This document shows, one piece after another, positions 20,806-31,677 of a stretch of 64,000 nucleotides of DNA. The position numbers were made by a program, and so were the translations under genes. The stretch comes from Semisulcospira habei (lineage: Eukaryota; Mollusca; Gastropoda; Semisulcospiridae): NCBI GenBank assembly GCA_036245525.1, contig BTPG01000001.1, positions 219,169,320-219,233,319 of the forward strand, in the 5' to 3' direction. Each line of letters starts with the position of its first letter. The stretch's first letter is position 1. The notes beneath the pieces are model-generated. The model saw only the letters and a program-made list of their open reading frames with translations, had not been told where the DNA came from and made no database searches.

Positions 20806-22548
20806 TCATCATCATCATCATCAGTCCCTTGCCCGAACTGGGCGTTGGGGGGACTGAAAGGCAGCAGCAACAGACAGTGCTCTCCACTGAGTTCTATTTT
20901 GGGCGGTGGCAAGCAAGTCTGGCATCTCGAGTTCGGTCCATTCTTTTATGTTTGCGACCCAACTCTTTCTCTGACGACCTCGCCGACGACTTCCTTCGAG
21001 AGTGCCTTGGAGGATAGTCTTGGACAAGGTGTTGTGTCGGGTCACGTGGCCAAACCAAGCAAGCTTGCGCCGTTTCACGGTTGCCAGAAGGGGTTCATGT
21101 GGGCCCACCAGGGAAGTGACGATGCTCCGTACATATTCGTTGGTCTTGTGCTCGCGGTACGAGATGCGGAGCAACTTCCTCAGGCACTTGTTCTCAAAGG
21201 CCTGGATTTTCTTTTCTGAGTCTGCAAGCAGTGTCCAAGTCTCACAGCCGTAGAGTAGAATAGACACTACGAGGGACTTGTAAAGCCTGTACTTGATGGT
21301 GAAGCTGATGGAGTTACTTCGCCATATCCTGTCCAGCCTGGCCATTGCGGATGTTGCTGTACCTATCCTGATACGGATCTCTGCTATGCAACTACCGTCT
21401 TTGGACAGGGTGGCTCCCAAGTACTTGAATCTATTGACCTCTTCTAGCTTCTGGCCGTTCATGTGAATGTTGCTGCTGCTGTCGCTTGTGGTGTTGATCA
21501 TCACTTTGCTTTTATCCGTACTGATCTCCATGCCATAAGACCCTGCGCTACTTGAAAGTTTGTCTGTCAGGTTTTGGAGCTCACTATTGCTGCCTGCCAT
21601 GAGGTCAATGTCGTCTGCGAATCGAAGATTGCACAGGGATCTGCCACCAATAGAGATTGAAGTATGGTGGTCGTGGAGGGTTTCCTGCATGATCTTCTCC
21701 AGGAATATGTTGAAAAGGACAGGAGAGAGCAGGCATCCTTGACGGACACCGATCGTCGTCCTGAAGAACTCGCCTGACTGATTGTTAAGTAGAACCGCGC
21801 TGCAGGCGTTCTTGTAAAGCGCTTCTATCATTTGGATCAGTCCCTCCTCTATGTTGAACGATCTCATGACTTGCCAGAGTCCGTCGTGCCAGACGCGATC
21901 AAATGCTTTCCTGAAATCAATGAAGTTGTGGTAGAGTTCGCGCTGATGCTGCAGATGTTTCTCGATCAGGACGCGGCAGTTGAAAATCTGCTCTACAGTG
22001 CTTCTTCCAACTCTGAAGCCAGCCTGTTCTTCTGCCAGCAGTTCCTCGGCGAAAGTTTTGAGGCGGTTGAGAATGATTCTAAGCATTACTTTGCTAGGGT
22101 GACTTATCAGACTGATAGTTCTGTAGTTCTGGCACTGTTTCAGGTTTCCTTTCTTGGGGAGCGGGATCACTAGAGACTGTGTCCATTCTACTGGCCATTT
22201 CTTTTGCTCCCAGATCTTTTGACAGAGTGTAGTGAGGACCTTCGTTGTTACTTCTCCTCCATGTTTTAACAGTTCAGCAGGTACGTTGTCTACACCTGGA
22301 GACTTTCCTCCCTTCAGGCCGCGTACGGCTGCTTCCACCTCTTCAGCTAACACTGGCAGGTCTTCAGCCTTCCTGGCCCCAGCCTGGTTGTTTTGGAGGA
22401 TGCTGGTGTCTGGCTCAGCCTTGTAGTTATACAAGTCTCGGCAGTACTCAGTCCATCTGTTTAGTACAGCAGTGTTTTCCGTAAGGAGTTGGCCGCTGCT
22501 GTCTTCGATGACTGTGGCTGTTCGCTGTTGGGTCTTGGTGAGGGTCCT
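20806..22548 (-). mobile_element. RTE-like LINE, 5' truncated, minus strand
   Basis: Flanked by the exact 11-bp duplication TAGCCTTCATA (20795-20805 and 22549-22559) inside MITE copy 5. On the minus strand it ends in a (TGA)n/(ATG)n simple repeat (20806-20822), a 3' end typical of RTE-group LINEs. It carries one long reading frame. Confidence 0.9.
20821..22434 (-). CDS. RTE-like reverse transcriptase, uninterrupted fragment
   Basis: A 537-codon frame without a stop, although the element is 5' truncated and the true start is lost; the first Met is internal. Blocks in order: GGKSPGVDNVPAELL near residue 41, NYRTISLISHPSKVMLRII, EEQAGFRVGRSTVEQIFNCR, FIDFRKAFDRVWHDGL with the first catalytic Asp, GVRQGCLLSPVLFNIFLE and the catalytic box LRFADDIDLMAG. 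After the thumb come FKYLGATLSKDG and a basic tail, RRRGRQRKSW. The endonuclease is missing. The open frame suggests a fairly recent insertion. Confidence 0.85.
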   Translation of the reverse strand: MYNYKAEPDTSILQNNQAGARKAEDLPVLAEEVEAAVRGLKGGKSPGVDNVPAELLKHGGEVTTKVLTTLCQKIWEQKKWPVEWTQSLVIPLPKKGNLKQCQNYRTISLISHPSKVMLRIILNRLKTFAEELLAEEQAGFRVGRSTVEQIFNCRVLIEKHLQHQRELYHNFIDFRKAFDRVWHDGLWQVMRSFNIEEGLIQMIEALYKNACSAVLLNNQSGEFFRTTIGVRQGCLLSPVLFNIFLEKIMQETLHDHHTSISIGGRSLCNLRFADDIDLMAGSNSELQNLTDKLSSSAGSYGMEISTDKSKVMINTTSDSSSNIHMNGQKLEEVNRFKYLGATLSKDGSCIAEIRIRIGTATSAMARLDRIWRSNSISFTIKYRLYKSLVVSILLYGCETWTLLADSEKKIQAFENKCLRKLLRISYREHKTNEYVRSIVTSLVGPHEPLLATVKRRKLAWFGHVTRHNTLSKTILQGTLEGSRRRGRQRKSWVANIKEWTELEMPDLLATAQNRTQWRALSVAAAFQSPQRPVRARD

Positions 22549-22798
22549 TAGCCTTCATAGGACTTTAGCAAATTTAAAAAAAATCAGCCTCAGGATGTAA
22601 TGGGTTAAAGTGTGTGTGACTTTGCTTCTTGGTTCCTGAGTTGAGTAATGATGCCCCTTGTGCATGCAGCTTGTGGTTCTGTTTACAGTACCTTTCTGTG
22701 CACAAGGGGGTTATTGCCTTACACTGTGTCCTTGTCAGGTATGTTTGCATACATGTATCAATATTCACTTATTATTTCTGTGTTATTTCTTTTTGCAG

Positions 22799-22852
22799 CG
22801 GGAGTTTACAAATCGCCTGAATTCCCTCAATCAGCAACATAAAATGCTCAAG
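22799..22852 (+). CDS. Host coiled-coil gene, exon (phase 0 to 0)
   Basis: 54 nt with acceptor TTTTGCAG and donor GTAAGA. Reads REFTNRLNSLNQQHKMLK, a coiled-coil-like segment of 18 codons. Joins in frame to the next exon at 23599. Confidence 0.75.
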
Positions 22853-23598
22853 GTAAGAGTCCATTTGATTATCATTTATCACATTTCTCATTTCTGAATA
22901 ATTAATGTGGTATTTACATGATAATTTTGTTTTTGTCTTTTCCTTTCTAGTTTCTGTTCACCCCATCCTCGCACTGATTATACTGATAGCACCTTGAAAT
23001 TCCTTTGTCATAGCGTAAGAGCTGAACTGATTGGTAAAGCAATCTGCTTCAGGGCAGGCTTTAATTGCTTGAGTTGTGTCTTGCCTCAGCTAAGGTTTTC
23101 CAACCCTTCTTGTTACAATTCATGTGGGTAGACAGATGTAACAGATGTTTCCTACTGCCCATTTGCACATTGGTGGAATTCTCCTGCATACAATGTCTTT
23201 CATTTTACAACATTAAAACTTTGTAAGTTAAGTTAGCCTTTTGATCCAGTGTTATCGTAAGACCTGTTATGAACATTTATAAAGAAGATATTGTGAACTA
23301 TTAACCCTTTTATGCATGAAGCAGGTCCCTCTAATTGTCACAAATCCTTACTTTTTGTGGCATCGTGGAAAAAATAAAAAGCTCATCTATCCATCCATCC
23401 ATATAATTTAATAAGGATCGTGCATTCTTCACTTTCTGTTTACTTTATATTGGCTGTTCTACAGAGTCAATACAAAGAAATGACATACAATGTACATAGA
23501 AAGAAACACTCTGTGACCTTCGTCTTTCCAAAGCATGTTTCTGGTTATTTCTTTGTATATTACATGCTTGGCACTGACCTTTGTGGTTTGGATGACAG
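22853..23598 (+). other. Intron, no named feature
   Basis: Plain AT-rich intron. At 23465 a sequence after CTACAG begins like the next exon (AGTCAATACAAAG against AGTCAGTATGACG), but its frame loses coiled-coil character; probably chance. Confidence 0.5.
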
Positions 23599-23749
23599 AG
23601 TCAGTATGACGAGCACGAAGCAGAACAGATGCGGTTAGAGCAGGAGACGCGCCGGCTGAGAGAGGAGTTTGATCAGGTGGAACAGCAGAGGAACCAGGAG
23701 TACCAGCAACTTAAAGCAGAAAAAGAACTGGAGCTGGCAAATATTAAAG
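23599..23749 (+). CDS. Host coiled-coil gene, longest exon seen (phase 0 to 1)
   Basis: 151 nt with acceptor GATGACAG and donor GTATTA. Reads SQYDEHEAEQMRLEQETRRL and continues with a dense E/Q/R/K/L heptad pattern to ELELANIK. The last base G joins AT of the exon at 31595 to form an Asp codon. The strongest evidence that the gene is a long coiled-coil protein; no catalytic domain is visible. Confidence 0.85.
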
Positions 23750-23815
23750 GTATTAAATTAGTATTGGCCCTTTACAATATTAAACCCCACAAAACATTGT
23801 TGAAGCTATAATGTG

Positions 23816-23877
23816 TACTGGTCTGTGAATTTGGACCTTACAACAGAGAGCTGTTAGGTCCAAAATCACAGACCAGC
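23816..23877. repeat. Hairpin repeat of the CTGTGATTTTGGAC family, clean copy
   Basis: CTGGTCTGTGAATTTGGACC pairs with GGTCCAAAATCACAGACCAG around a short loop (AACAGAGAGCTGTT). Degraded relatives lie at 1087, 3341 and 3791. Confidence 0.8.
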
Positions 23878-24043
23878 GCATTTTTACAAAACAACCCACC
23901 CATACCTCACCAAGCCCCCACCCACCCACCCACCCACCCCTCCCCACCCCCCACCCCCACCACCACCATCTCACCTCCAGTACCATTGGAGTTGAAACCA
24001 TTCTCTTAGGTTGCAAAAATACCATAGTCCGAAGGCTGCATTT

Positions 24044-24257
24044 TTAACTCGTTCAACCCGACGGTCGTATTTCCCAAATTTTGGAGGCGTCATCTAATGA
24101 CTATGCACCAGTTGCAGGAGATGGATCAACCATGATAATTCAAGGGCAGTGCCAGATTAGCTTGGTGCCGATAGGTGCCAAGCTAATCTGGCACTACCCT
24201 TGAATTATCATGGTCGACCCATCTCCTCCTGTTGTGTGTTAACGCTGAATGGATTTA
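24044..24257. repeat. TTAA hairpin MITE, copy 6
   Basis: TTAA borders and a complete central hairpin at 24143-24208 (CAGTGCCAGATTAGCTTGG and complement). The terminal motifs are more decayed than in copy 1. Confidence 0.75.
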
Positions 24258-25669
24258 ACATCAGCTACCAGAATTAAGTATCTGTCAAGGTTTCACTTGT
24301 GGCTGTCGAGAGTTAATTTTGTGATGTCTTTTCATGATTTAGTGTTTCGTTAGGCCACCTGTGTATTTGTTTTCTCAAAACTCTTACCGATGGCATGACT
24401 AATAGGAAGGTACACTTAGCTTACCAATTTCAGCCTAAGCATCCGTTGTGTACACTACACAACCAGGGAGGTGACTCCAGGGAGTCGTTACCAAGAAACC
24501 TGAGTGGCCTCCCTTCCCTCCCTATCTGGTCACGTGCTCGGGAGTCTCCCGCCAGTCTTTTCGCTTAGCTCACTGTGAACGGTTGGATTCAGCCTTCAAC
24601 GATGCCTTTCGGCTGTGTATGGTTGGATTACCGGTTGTGTACCCGTTGGATTACCCTCGCAGAGGCAGCTTCTGAGGGGTTACCTTAGCAGTTCCTTCCT
24701 GCTGGGGGGTTTACCTAGCTGCTTCACTGGTTTTGGCAAGGTAAGGCCTCGGTTAATGCCACACAGCCAGCGGGATTTTGGGTCAGACGGTGGCAATGGC
24801 TGTGGAAAGGGTCTTGACGGACATTCAAGATAACTTTATTGTTGCTATGTAGCAAAACTGGTCTTGCCACCTCAAGGGCTGCTCACATTCACTCACTCGC
24901 TCATTCCATAAGTTATTAGAACAGAGCTACAAGATGGACGAGGCCTCGGGACTGACTCGTCCATGAGCTCGGTTCGCGTCGCCTAGGGCCATGCCATGCG
25001 CGGTCTCCGCGCACTTTTGTTCTCTGTTGCAGTACTTAGACGAAGATCTGCGCCAAGTGTAGGGCCTTCTTTTGGCATAGGGACGCCCACGCTGTATGCC
25101 CCCCTTTCGGCCTGGGCCTCCAGACGGACTTGTGTTGCGACCAGCCTGCGACATCCTGAACCCAGCCTTCTACCCCCCCCCCCCCCAGGCTGCTCCCAAC
25201 TCTGCGGGAGTGTTTCCTGGATGCTCGGACTCAGGGTCACAGCCTTTGTGCGGATATCGCGAGGTAAGGCCTTGGTTAATGCCATTGAGCCAGCGAGATT
25301 GTGGCCGGCCCTGGCATTTCCCATGGAATTAAGGCAAATTATGCAGTTGGGAAGGGGAACTTCCTGACTTAATAAATCAGTGACTCTTCTTTTATATCGG
25401 CAAGGATGTTAACGCTGCCGGAGGCAATGCCGCTTTCCAATCTGCTGTTGCGGCACGGTTGTGCGCTCGATTCGTGGGGCCTCAGGCGCCACGTGGGGTG
25501 GTTTCGCGCATATGCTTTATGTTCCAGGCCGCACGTCAGCCTGGCGCCTGTGGCGGGATTGCTGGGACCTAGCGGTTCCCACGTATGGTGTAGGCGCGGC
25601 CTCGAGGGGTGGGTGGGGGGGTGGCACACGCGGTTGCCTTTCTCGTTTGCCTTGTCTTGCAGTTTACAG

Positions 25670-27640
25670 GTGAAGACCTGCATAAAGTGTGGGGCTTTTC
25701 AGTGGCCGAGCGACACCCATGTTGTATGCCTCCCCTGTGCCGGCTGTGCCTCCAGGCAGTCTTGCGACATGTGCGCCATCTGGGTGGAGGAACTATGGTC
25801 GCAGCTGTGGGGATTTTACCGGCACGAACGACCTGCGGCTTCCCAGGTCTACACTCCTACACCCGCTCCCCCTTCCACGGTGGAAGGGATGGTCAGGCGT
25901 GCATGCTCGGACGTTGGGGAGTTAACTTCTCGTTGGGTCTGTGTATCACCTTCAGGTCCCTGGACTATGCCCTCCTCTGGTCCAGCTGTGCCCTCTCAGG
26001 GTGATGGGGGGCAGGATCATCCAAGAGCAGGCTTGACCCACCCGCTCCACAGAGCGCGGCCGGCAGCGGCCTCGGTCGCCCCGCTACGAACATTCTTGAA
26101 CATTCTTCGGGCCCTGACGCGTCCACTGGGACTTTGTCCGTCCGCTCCGTGGCGGAGCGCAGCCGGCAGCAGCTTCGGTCGCCCCGCAGCGCGGTGAACG
26201 ACAGACCTCCTATCCCAGACGAAACCACTGGCACTTTGTCCGCCTGCTCCACGGCGGAGCCGGCAGCGGCTTCGGTCGCCCTGCAACGCAGTTAACAACA
26301 GCGCCCCCAGTCATCATGTTGCCTTTAAGGCCACGCCAGTGCGTCCTCAGTGGCAGCAGCGCTCTCCCCATTTGGAGGTTTCCCGACTCACCCCCCCCCC
26401 CCCCCCACCACCACTGCCTTGCTTCCCCTCACAAGTGTCACTGCTCGTCTATGGCAGCGCGGGAACGTTTTCGGGACTCCTCCTCTTTTGCGGGTGGATC
26501 CATGTGGACACAGTCGTTCCCCCAGTAGCCGCCGGTCCTCTCACTGCAGTGTTCGTTCAGGCCGCCGCACCTCGAGGGAGCGTTTTCCAAAGGCTCCAAG
26601 CTCGGAGCAGCAGCTCTCAGCCACCTTCTTCCCCCTCGAACGCCTAGCATTGGCCGCGTGCTGCAAAGTACGTCCCCGCCTCCCAAACCCGCTCTCGTGG
26701 CATGCGCGTGCAACCCTACAGCAGGTTCTTTCCTTGGTCAGGATGCGGCTTCCCTACCGGCGGTCGGCATCTCTCGACAATGATGAGGCCCTGAGTCTAC
26801 TGCCAGAGGATTCTGTCTCGGCCCTGCTCTTGGATGATCCTGCCCCCCATTACCCCCTCTCAAGAGGAAAGCCTCCGCGTTTGTGGATGCCCCCAGGCAA
26901 GCAAAGAGGTTCAAGTCCCTCCCCCCGGTTCTGGGTTCTCGTGGAGGCCTTTTGGCGCTCCTACAGCAGGGCTTCTTACGAGACTCCAGCTTCTTCGTGG
27001 ACTCCAAGTGGCCGGAGGGGTGGGATATCGCCTTTCGCCAGCGCTGGTTCGCTGGACATTCCCAGGCCTTCGCTTGACCCCTTCCAGCAGTGGATGTCAC
27101 GGCGGAACTACAGGGGGCGGCCGCATATCCCTGCAGGTCTGGATGCCGTGAGGGCTGGACAGAGCAGCGTTCCTCGTCCGCAACGCTCTCGCCTGTGCTG
27201 GCTTCTTGGACCTGGCGATGCAGACCGTGCTGAGACGCGTGGAAGATGCCTGGCACCCCTCTATTTCAGCGCTGTTGGGAGACATCTTGGCCTTGGCGGT
27301 GGCTGCCAACCAGGGTGCATACCAGACCTCCGTGAACACCATGGCCGCTGTGGCTACCTGCGACCTTATGCGCCAAGACGTCTTCCTCCGTGGTTGTTCC
27401 GACCTCCCCGCGGCGGTGAAGACACAGCTCCCCTCGGAGGTGCGTGGCTCTTTGGACCCACCTGGCAGTGTGTCCAAGAACATCTGGCCCACCCGCGCCG
27501 CTCCCCCACAGATCTGCATCCTCCCCAGCTGCCCGAGTTCTTCGGTGACTCTTTTTCCAGTGGAGCCTGGCCAGAGGTTCTGGGCCATGTTTGCAGACAC
27601 ATCGTCATTTGGGACGGCCTGACCCTGGGCCCTGCCAGTC
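25670..27640 (+). pseudogene. DIRS 1 gag-like protein, frameshifted
   Basis: Begins with the Cys-rich module CIKCGAFQWPSDTHVVCLPC...CDMC (25680-25780), shared with elements 2 and 3. The C-terminal gag part is in the frame at 27206-27622: AVAANQGAYQTSVNTMAAV, DVFLRGCSDLPAAVKTQL and, after a frame change, LFGPTWQCVQEHL. Between them lies a low-complexity stretch with poly-C and repeated GCGG(C/A)CGGCAGC motifs (26050-26290). Multiple frames mean it is not functional. Confidence 0.55.
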
Positions 27641-27769
27641 CCTCTCTGACTTTTAGCGCACCCAGATCTGCAGCGGCTGGTCTCCCGCTCGCTGGTCCCA
27701 CGCTAGGACTTGTCCTGGGGGCTGACATGGCTCAACTTGGACTGTTGGAGCCTCTCCTGGGTGCGTTAT

Positions 27770-28351
27770 GGAGACGACCAGGAAGACCTGCTTCCTTATA
27801 GCTCGCACCTCAGCGACCGGAGTGAGCGAGATCCAAGCTTTCTTGCTGCGGCCCCCAGTCCCGGGCTGATGGATCAGTGCAGCTCCTCGCCAACCTGACT
27901 TCCTGGGCATAATCGCCCACCTACCGCCGCACCCCAGGTGCTTACCTTCCGCCCATTCAAGGGGACAGTCCAGTCAGCAGGACCGCGTCGGGTGTTAAAA
28001 TCTACCTGCGCAGAGCAAAGCCACTCTCACCTATTCCTGCCTTTGGCTCTGGGCAGATGTGACATCTCCGTGCAGAGGCTCTCGTCCTGGCCACGCTTGG
28101 TCATCCGGTCTGTATACAGGACCTCTCCCCGAGGGTGCAAGTCTATGCACACCCGGGCACACGAGGTCAGAGGAGTGGCAGCGAACATCGCCTTGACTGC
28201 AGCTGTGCGGTGGGAGACATTCTGGCGGCCGTGGGCTGGCGGACTGATCTGCCTTCGCCCGCTTCTACCTTCGGGACCTATCCGGCCAGCGTGACAACCT
28301 GGCCCTAGTGGGGCACATCTCGGCAGCGCAACACTCCCTCCTGGCGCCATA
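27770..28351 (+). pseudogene. DIRS 1 tyrosine recombinase, C-terminal part
   Basis: TCFLIARTSATGVSEIQAFL (near 27785) matches the box around the first catalytic Arg, but the Arg position reads Gly. RAHEVRGVAANIALTAAVRW (near 28155) holds the HxxR box with His and Arg intact. FYLRDLSGQRDNLALVGHIS (near 28263) ends the protein before TAG at 28350. The three parts lie in different frames. The enzyme would integrate the circular cDNA by recombination, not by DDE integrase chemistry. Confidence 0.65.
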
Positions 28352-28503
28352 GGTCACGCTTAGCTGAAATTGTCGGGAGTGGGCACATGGGGGGGCCTCG
28401 TTGCCTTAATGCACGGGGGGGGGAGGGTGGGTGGGTGCGGTTGTTTCTTGTGAATTTACACTTGGAGATGGCATAGAGGGTGGCACCCTCCGCCTATTCG
28501 CTA

Positions 28504-28610
28504 TTCTTCCTATTAGTCAATCCATCGGTAAGAGTTTTGAGAAGACAAATGTATTTTTCTCTAAAATATATTTTTTCAAAAATACTTACCGATGGCATGA
28601 CTAAGAGGTC
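28504..28610. repeat. Internal complementary region of DIRS 1
   Basis: TCCTATTAGTCAATCCATCGG...TTTTGAGAAGACAAAT is the complement of the left end (24366-24404). The next segment, GTATTTTTCTCTAAAATATA...CTTACCGATGGCATGACTAA, is the complement of the right end (28800-28862). In DIRS-1 this region templates completion of the circular intermediate. Confidence 0.8.
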
Positions 28611-28973
28611 CCTCCCTCCTGCCCTGCTTGCCGCTATTGAGCTAAGGCAAAGACTCGTGGGAGCGAGCACATGACTGGTTAGGGAGGAAAGGGAGGCCAC
28701 TCAGGGTTTCTTGGTAACGACTCCCTGGAGTCGCCTCCTTGGTTGTGTAGTGTACACAACGGATGTTTAGGCTGAAATTGGTAAGCTAAGTCTACCTTCC
28801 TATTAGTCATGCCATTGGTAAGTATTTTTCGAAAAAATATATTTTAGAGAAAAATACATTTTGCTGAGAGGAAGAGACAAGTGAGATTCAATTTTCATTA
28901 AAAAAGTCAGTGAGATTATTTTGTTGTGATTTCAATCATTTTGTTTTTAGAGTGCATAAGTCCCTCTTTTGTT

Positions 28974-31345
28974 TGTTTCCTCAAAACACATTACCAATGG
29001 TATTACCAATAGGAATGGTTTCTTGCTAGACTAATTTTAGCCCAAAATTATTGTGTACGAGTATGGCCATGATGGCAAGTGAGGGGCGCCATAGGCTAGG
29101 CGGTAACCCGAGTAGCCTCCCCTCTAACCCAACCGCGCATGCGCCCAGCGGCTAGCTTACCAGTCAGTTTCTTGGCTAGTCGATAGTAGGTTGTGTACGT
29201 CAGTGTCTCTCTACTATTCGGACTGCGTCTTCTTCAGTGGAAGCCTTGTGTGCTTGGGGGTTTTCCTTCACTGTGAGCCTTTGGCTTGGACGCTTTCGTG
29301 TGGTTTAGTCCTGACGGGACAGCGCCTTGTGAACTTTACTCACTCCCTCGTGGCCGGTCCGGCCGGAGTGTGTGACTCAGCCTTGTGTCCTCTCGCTTTG
29401 CCCTTCTGCTAGCCTCGAGGACCCTGTGTAGGCTTGAACGCTGCCTGTGACTCGCGGTGGTGTTTCCAACTTCGCGCACTGGTTGTGACTGTGGTCTCTG
29501 CGTGCTACGCCGTTCACAGACCTTGGACTGAGGGAAGCCGGTCTTCGGCGCCATTTTGGTGGGGCTGCGCCTGGGTGCACTGGTTGTCCCGTCCTTTACG
29601 TTCCTCTACTTCCTCATTAAGGCAAGGTAAAATCTCGGTCACTGTTTCCGTCCGGCGCTCCTGGGAAGGGGTAGAGCGCCGTGCGTTGGCATACGCCGTG
29701 AACTTTTCTTCGTTCATTTACGTGGTTCGTATTGCCTGCCTGTGGGGGCACGTTCGCTCGCATTTCATTTGTGCGCTGTATTTTGCAGTTGGCAAGTCCG
29801 CACCTGTACACGTTGTGGACAGTTCCAATGGCCGAGTGACGGACATGCTATTTGCCTTCCCTGTTCCGCCTGTACCTCCCCGCACCCGTGCCTGGTCTGC
29901 GCCCCCTGGCTGGAAGAGCAGTGGACCCATCTATGGAGCTTTCACAGCCGCGAAAGGCCGACACCAGCACGGATATGGGGTCCAACACCGGTAAGCCCCA
30001 CAGACCCGTCTAGTGGCTATTACCAGGTGACACTACCGTCAATGCCGCGGCTTAGGCCGCAAGCCTGTACTCTTGCGCCGGCAGCTCCCACAGTCCCGCC
30101 TAGTGGCCACTGTCCGGTCGCAGTTACTCGAGCTCCGAGAGCTAGGCCTCAAGACAGAACCCCTTCTCGGCACAAGGCTGCCGCGCCGGTAATCCCCACA
30201 GACCCAACTAGTGGCTCTTACCAGGTGACAGAACCGTCAACGCCGCGACTTCGGTCGCGAGTCCACACTCTAACGCCGGCAGCTCCCACAGCTTCATCGG
30301 CACGAGGTATGACACAGGAACCGGGCACCGGCAGCTGTCTTAGCCCCAACGTTGCTGCTTCCAAGAAGGTGGAGCCTCCTTCTCCTCGCACTCCTATCGC
30401 AAGAGGTCAGCGCTCCGGACAGGACTTGCAGGGACCTCGACCAGAAGAGCAGGCGCGCCGGATGCACTCCCGCTCGTCAGGAAACAGTACGCAAGATGCA
30501 GCGTCCCATCAAGGCGACTCTTACCTGTCTCGAAAGAGGAAAAGAAGAAGAGGAAAGAGATAAACGCGATGCTTCAGTCCCTGCCGCCTCGGCAAGGCGT
30601 AGAGGCCAGCGCGGGCACAGGGATTCGGCGCCCCGCTCCTTGAGGGATTGGGGACCACGACCGGACAAGTCTGCTGGCCTGGCGCACTCCCGCTCCCCGG
30701 TAGGAAGTAGGAGACAGCACGGGCGTGCAACGAGACGACATGCCTCGTCTACCCCTGGTGCGGACAAGCCTTGCTTTGTGTGACGATCCAAGGGAACTCC
30801 CATAGCTTGACGGCGTTTGCACTCAACGGACAGGTGGACTCGCCGACAATCTGCTTCCCGCGTCACGGATACAAGCCGGCACTCTCGAGCGGCCTCCAGG
30901 TATGACCCGGCACCCGATTTCGTCTTCCCAAGGCGCGTCCTCCTGAGACCTCACTCCGGGCCGACCGCTGCAACCTGGGGTTTACGCCAGTGCATAAGAG
31001 ATAGAATTCCCAGCCGTGGGGAGTGACCTTACCTTCCGCGGGACGATGTGCTGGACCATGCGGCGCTTGCATGCGGTCAGGTCACGCGCCGGCGATGGTA
31101 TTACTCGAAGGTCCCTCCCACCTGCCCCGCTTGCCGCTGGTCTGCTAAGAAACTGACTGGTAAGCTGGGCGCATGCGCGGTTGGGTTAGAGGGGAGGCTA
31201 CTCGGGTTACCGCCTAGCCTATGGCGCCCCTCACTTGCCATCACGGCCATACTCGTACACAACAATTTTGGGCTAAAATTAGTTTAGCAAGAAACCATTC
31301 CTATTAGTATTACCATCAGTAAGTATTTTTCGAAAAAATGCATTT
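28974..31345 (+). mobile_element. DIRS-like element 2, internally deleted
   Basis: Terminal inverted repeats at 28985-29185 and 31125-31325 share, for example, GGCGGTAACCCGAGTAGCCT and its complement. Starts 110 bp after element 1 ends. Only the gag-like gene remains. The internal complementary region is cut to a stub at 31091 (CGATGGTATTACTCGAAGG), so reverse transcriptase, RNase H and recombinase were lost in one deletion around 31090. Confidence 0.75.
29742..30563 (+). CDS. DIRS 2 gag-like protein
   Basis: A 273-codon open frame; the true start is unclear because the annotated first codon lies before an intron-like CAG (29786). The Cys-rich module CTRCGQFQWPSDGHAICLPC...CLVC (29805-29900) is followed by LEEQWTHLWSFHSRERPTP and three imperfect repeats of about 75 residues rich in T, P, R and A (30000-30290, each with PTDPxSGxYQVTxPS). 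The C-terminus is very basic (KRKRRRGKR). Probably a nucleic-acid-binding structural protein; longest intact gag remnant of the three elements. Confidence 0.55.
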   Translation: MGARSLAFHLCAVFCSWQVRTCTRCGQFQWPSDGHAICLPCSACTSPHPCLVCAPWLEEQWTHLWSFHSRERPTPARIWGPTPVSPTDPSSGYYQVTLPSMPRLRPQACTLAPAAPTVPPSGHCPVAVTRAPRARPQDRTPSRHKAAAPVIPTDPTSGSYQVTEPSTPRLRSRVHTLTPAAPTASSARGMTQEPGTGSCLSPNVAASKKVEPPSPRTPIARGQRSGQDLQGPRPEEQARRMHSRSSGNSTQDAASHQGDSYLSRKRKRRRGKR

Positions 31346-31363
31346 TTCGTGGAAATGGAAGAG

Positions 31364-31577
31364 TTAACCCTCTTAACCCCAAGGCCCCATTTCCTAAAGT
31401 TTGGAGTTGTCACCTGATAACTATGTACCAGTTGCGGGAGATGGATGGACCATGATAATTCAAGGGTAGTGCCATATTCGCTTGGTGCCTGAAGGTGCCA
31501 AGCAAATCTGGCACTACACTTGAATTATCACGGTCCATCTATCTCCTGCAATAGGGTCTTGAGACTAAATGGGTTAA
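31364..31577. repeat. TTAA hairpin MITE, copy 7
   Basis: TTAACCCTCTTAACCCC...AAATGGGTTAA with the full central hairpin (31463-31528). It lies 19 bp before the next host exon, so it provides that intron's 3' end region. Confidence 0.8.
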
Positions 31578-31594
31578 GTGTCATTTCTGTGCAG

Positions 31595-31677
31595 ATCAAG
31601 TGGCCAACTACCAGAGACAGAATGAGCAACTTCAAAATCAGATAGCTACTCTGCGTACACAGCTACAAAATGGACAG
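31595..31677 (+). CDS. Host coiled-coil gene, exon (phase 1 to 0)
   Basis: Acceptor TTTCTGTGCAG and donor GTTAGT. Reads QVANYQRQNEQLQNQIATLR and continues TQLQNGQ. Starts with two bases that complete the Asp codon begun at 23749. The acceptor's branch region overlaps the right end of MITE copy 7. Confidence 0.8.

Larger units (their letters stand above)
20645..22608. repeat. TTAA hairpin MITE, subfamily 2, copy 5, split by a LINE
   Basis: TTAACCCTTTTCATTCCGAT at the left and GGATGTAATGGGTTAA at the right match copy 4. The central hairpin (20700-20765) is decayed. The right part is pushed to 22549-22608 by the LINE at 20806-22548. Confidence 0.8.
20517..22798 (+). other. Intron holding hairpin MITE and RTE-like LINE
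   Basis: No host exon seen. 20517-20644 and 22609-22798 are plain intron; the rest is MITE copy 5 with its inserted LINE. Confidence 0.6.
24366..28862 (+). mobile_element. DIRS-like tyrosine-recombinase retrotransposon 1
   Basis: Terminal inverted repeats of about 200 bp: 24375-24570 against 28625-28830, including ACTCCAGGGAGTCGTTACCAAGAAACC and its complement (reported as two parts because of length). An internal complementary region at 28504-28610 reads as the reverse complement of the left end joined to that of the right end, the hallmark of DIRS-1-type elements. Coding remains: a gag-like part and the C-terminal part of a tyrosine recombinase. Reverse transcriptase seems to be deleted. 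At 4.5 kb it is shorter than the usual 5-6 kb. Confidence 0.75.
23750..31594 (+). other. Intron holding a hairpin MITE and two DIRS-like elements
   Basis: Contains the hairpin at 23816-23877, a (CCCA)n-rich tract at 23888-23960, MITE copy 6, DIRS-like elements 1 and 2 and MITE copy 7. No host exon seen. Confidence 0.65.

Noticed and set aside
20821..22434. A host gene, because the frame is 537 codons long and open
   Set aside because: Reverse transcriptase motifs, the simple-repeat tail and an exact target duplication show a LINE.
23465..23600. Duplicate-like exon after CTACAG resembling the start of the exon at 23599
   Set aside because: Similarity covers only about a dozen bases; the frame that follows has no coiled-coil character.
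26350..27801. A 483-codon frame rich in P, R and S in DIRS 1
   Set aside because: It is long because the region is GC-rich. The gag motifs lie in another frame (27206-27622), so this frame is at least partly a shadow.
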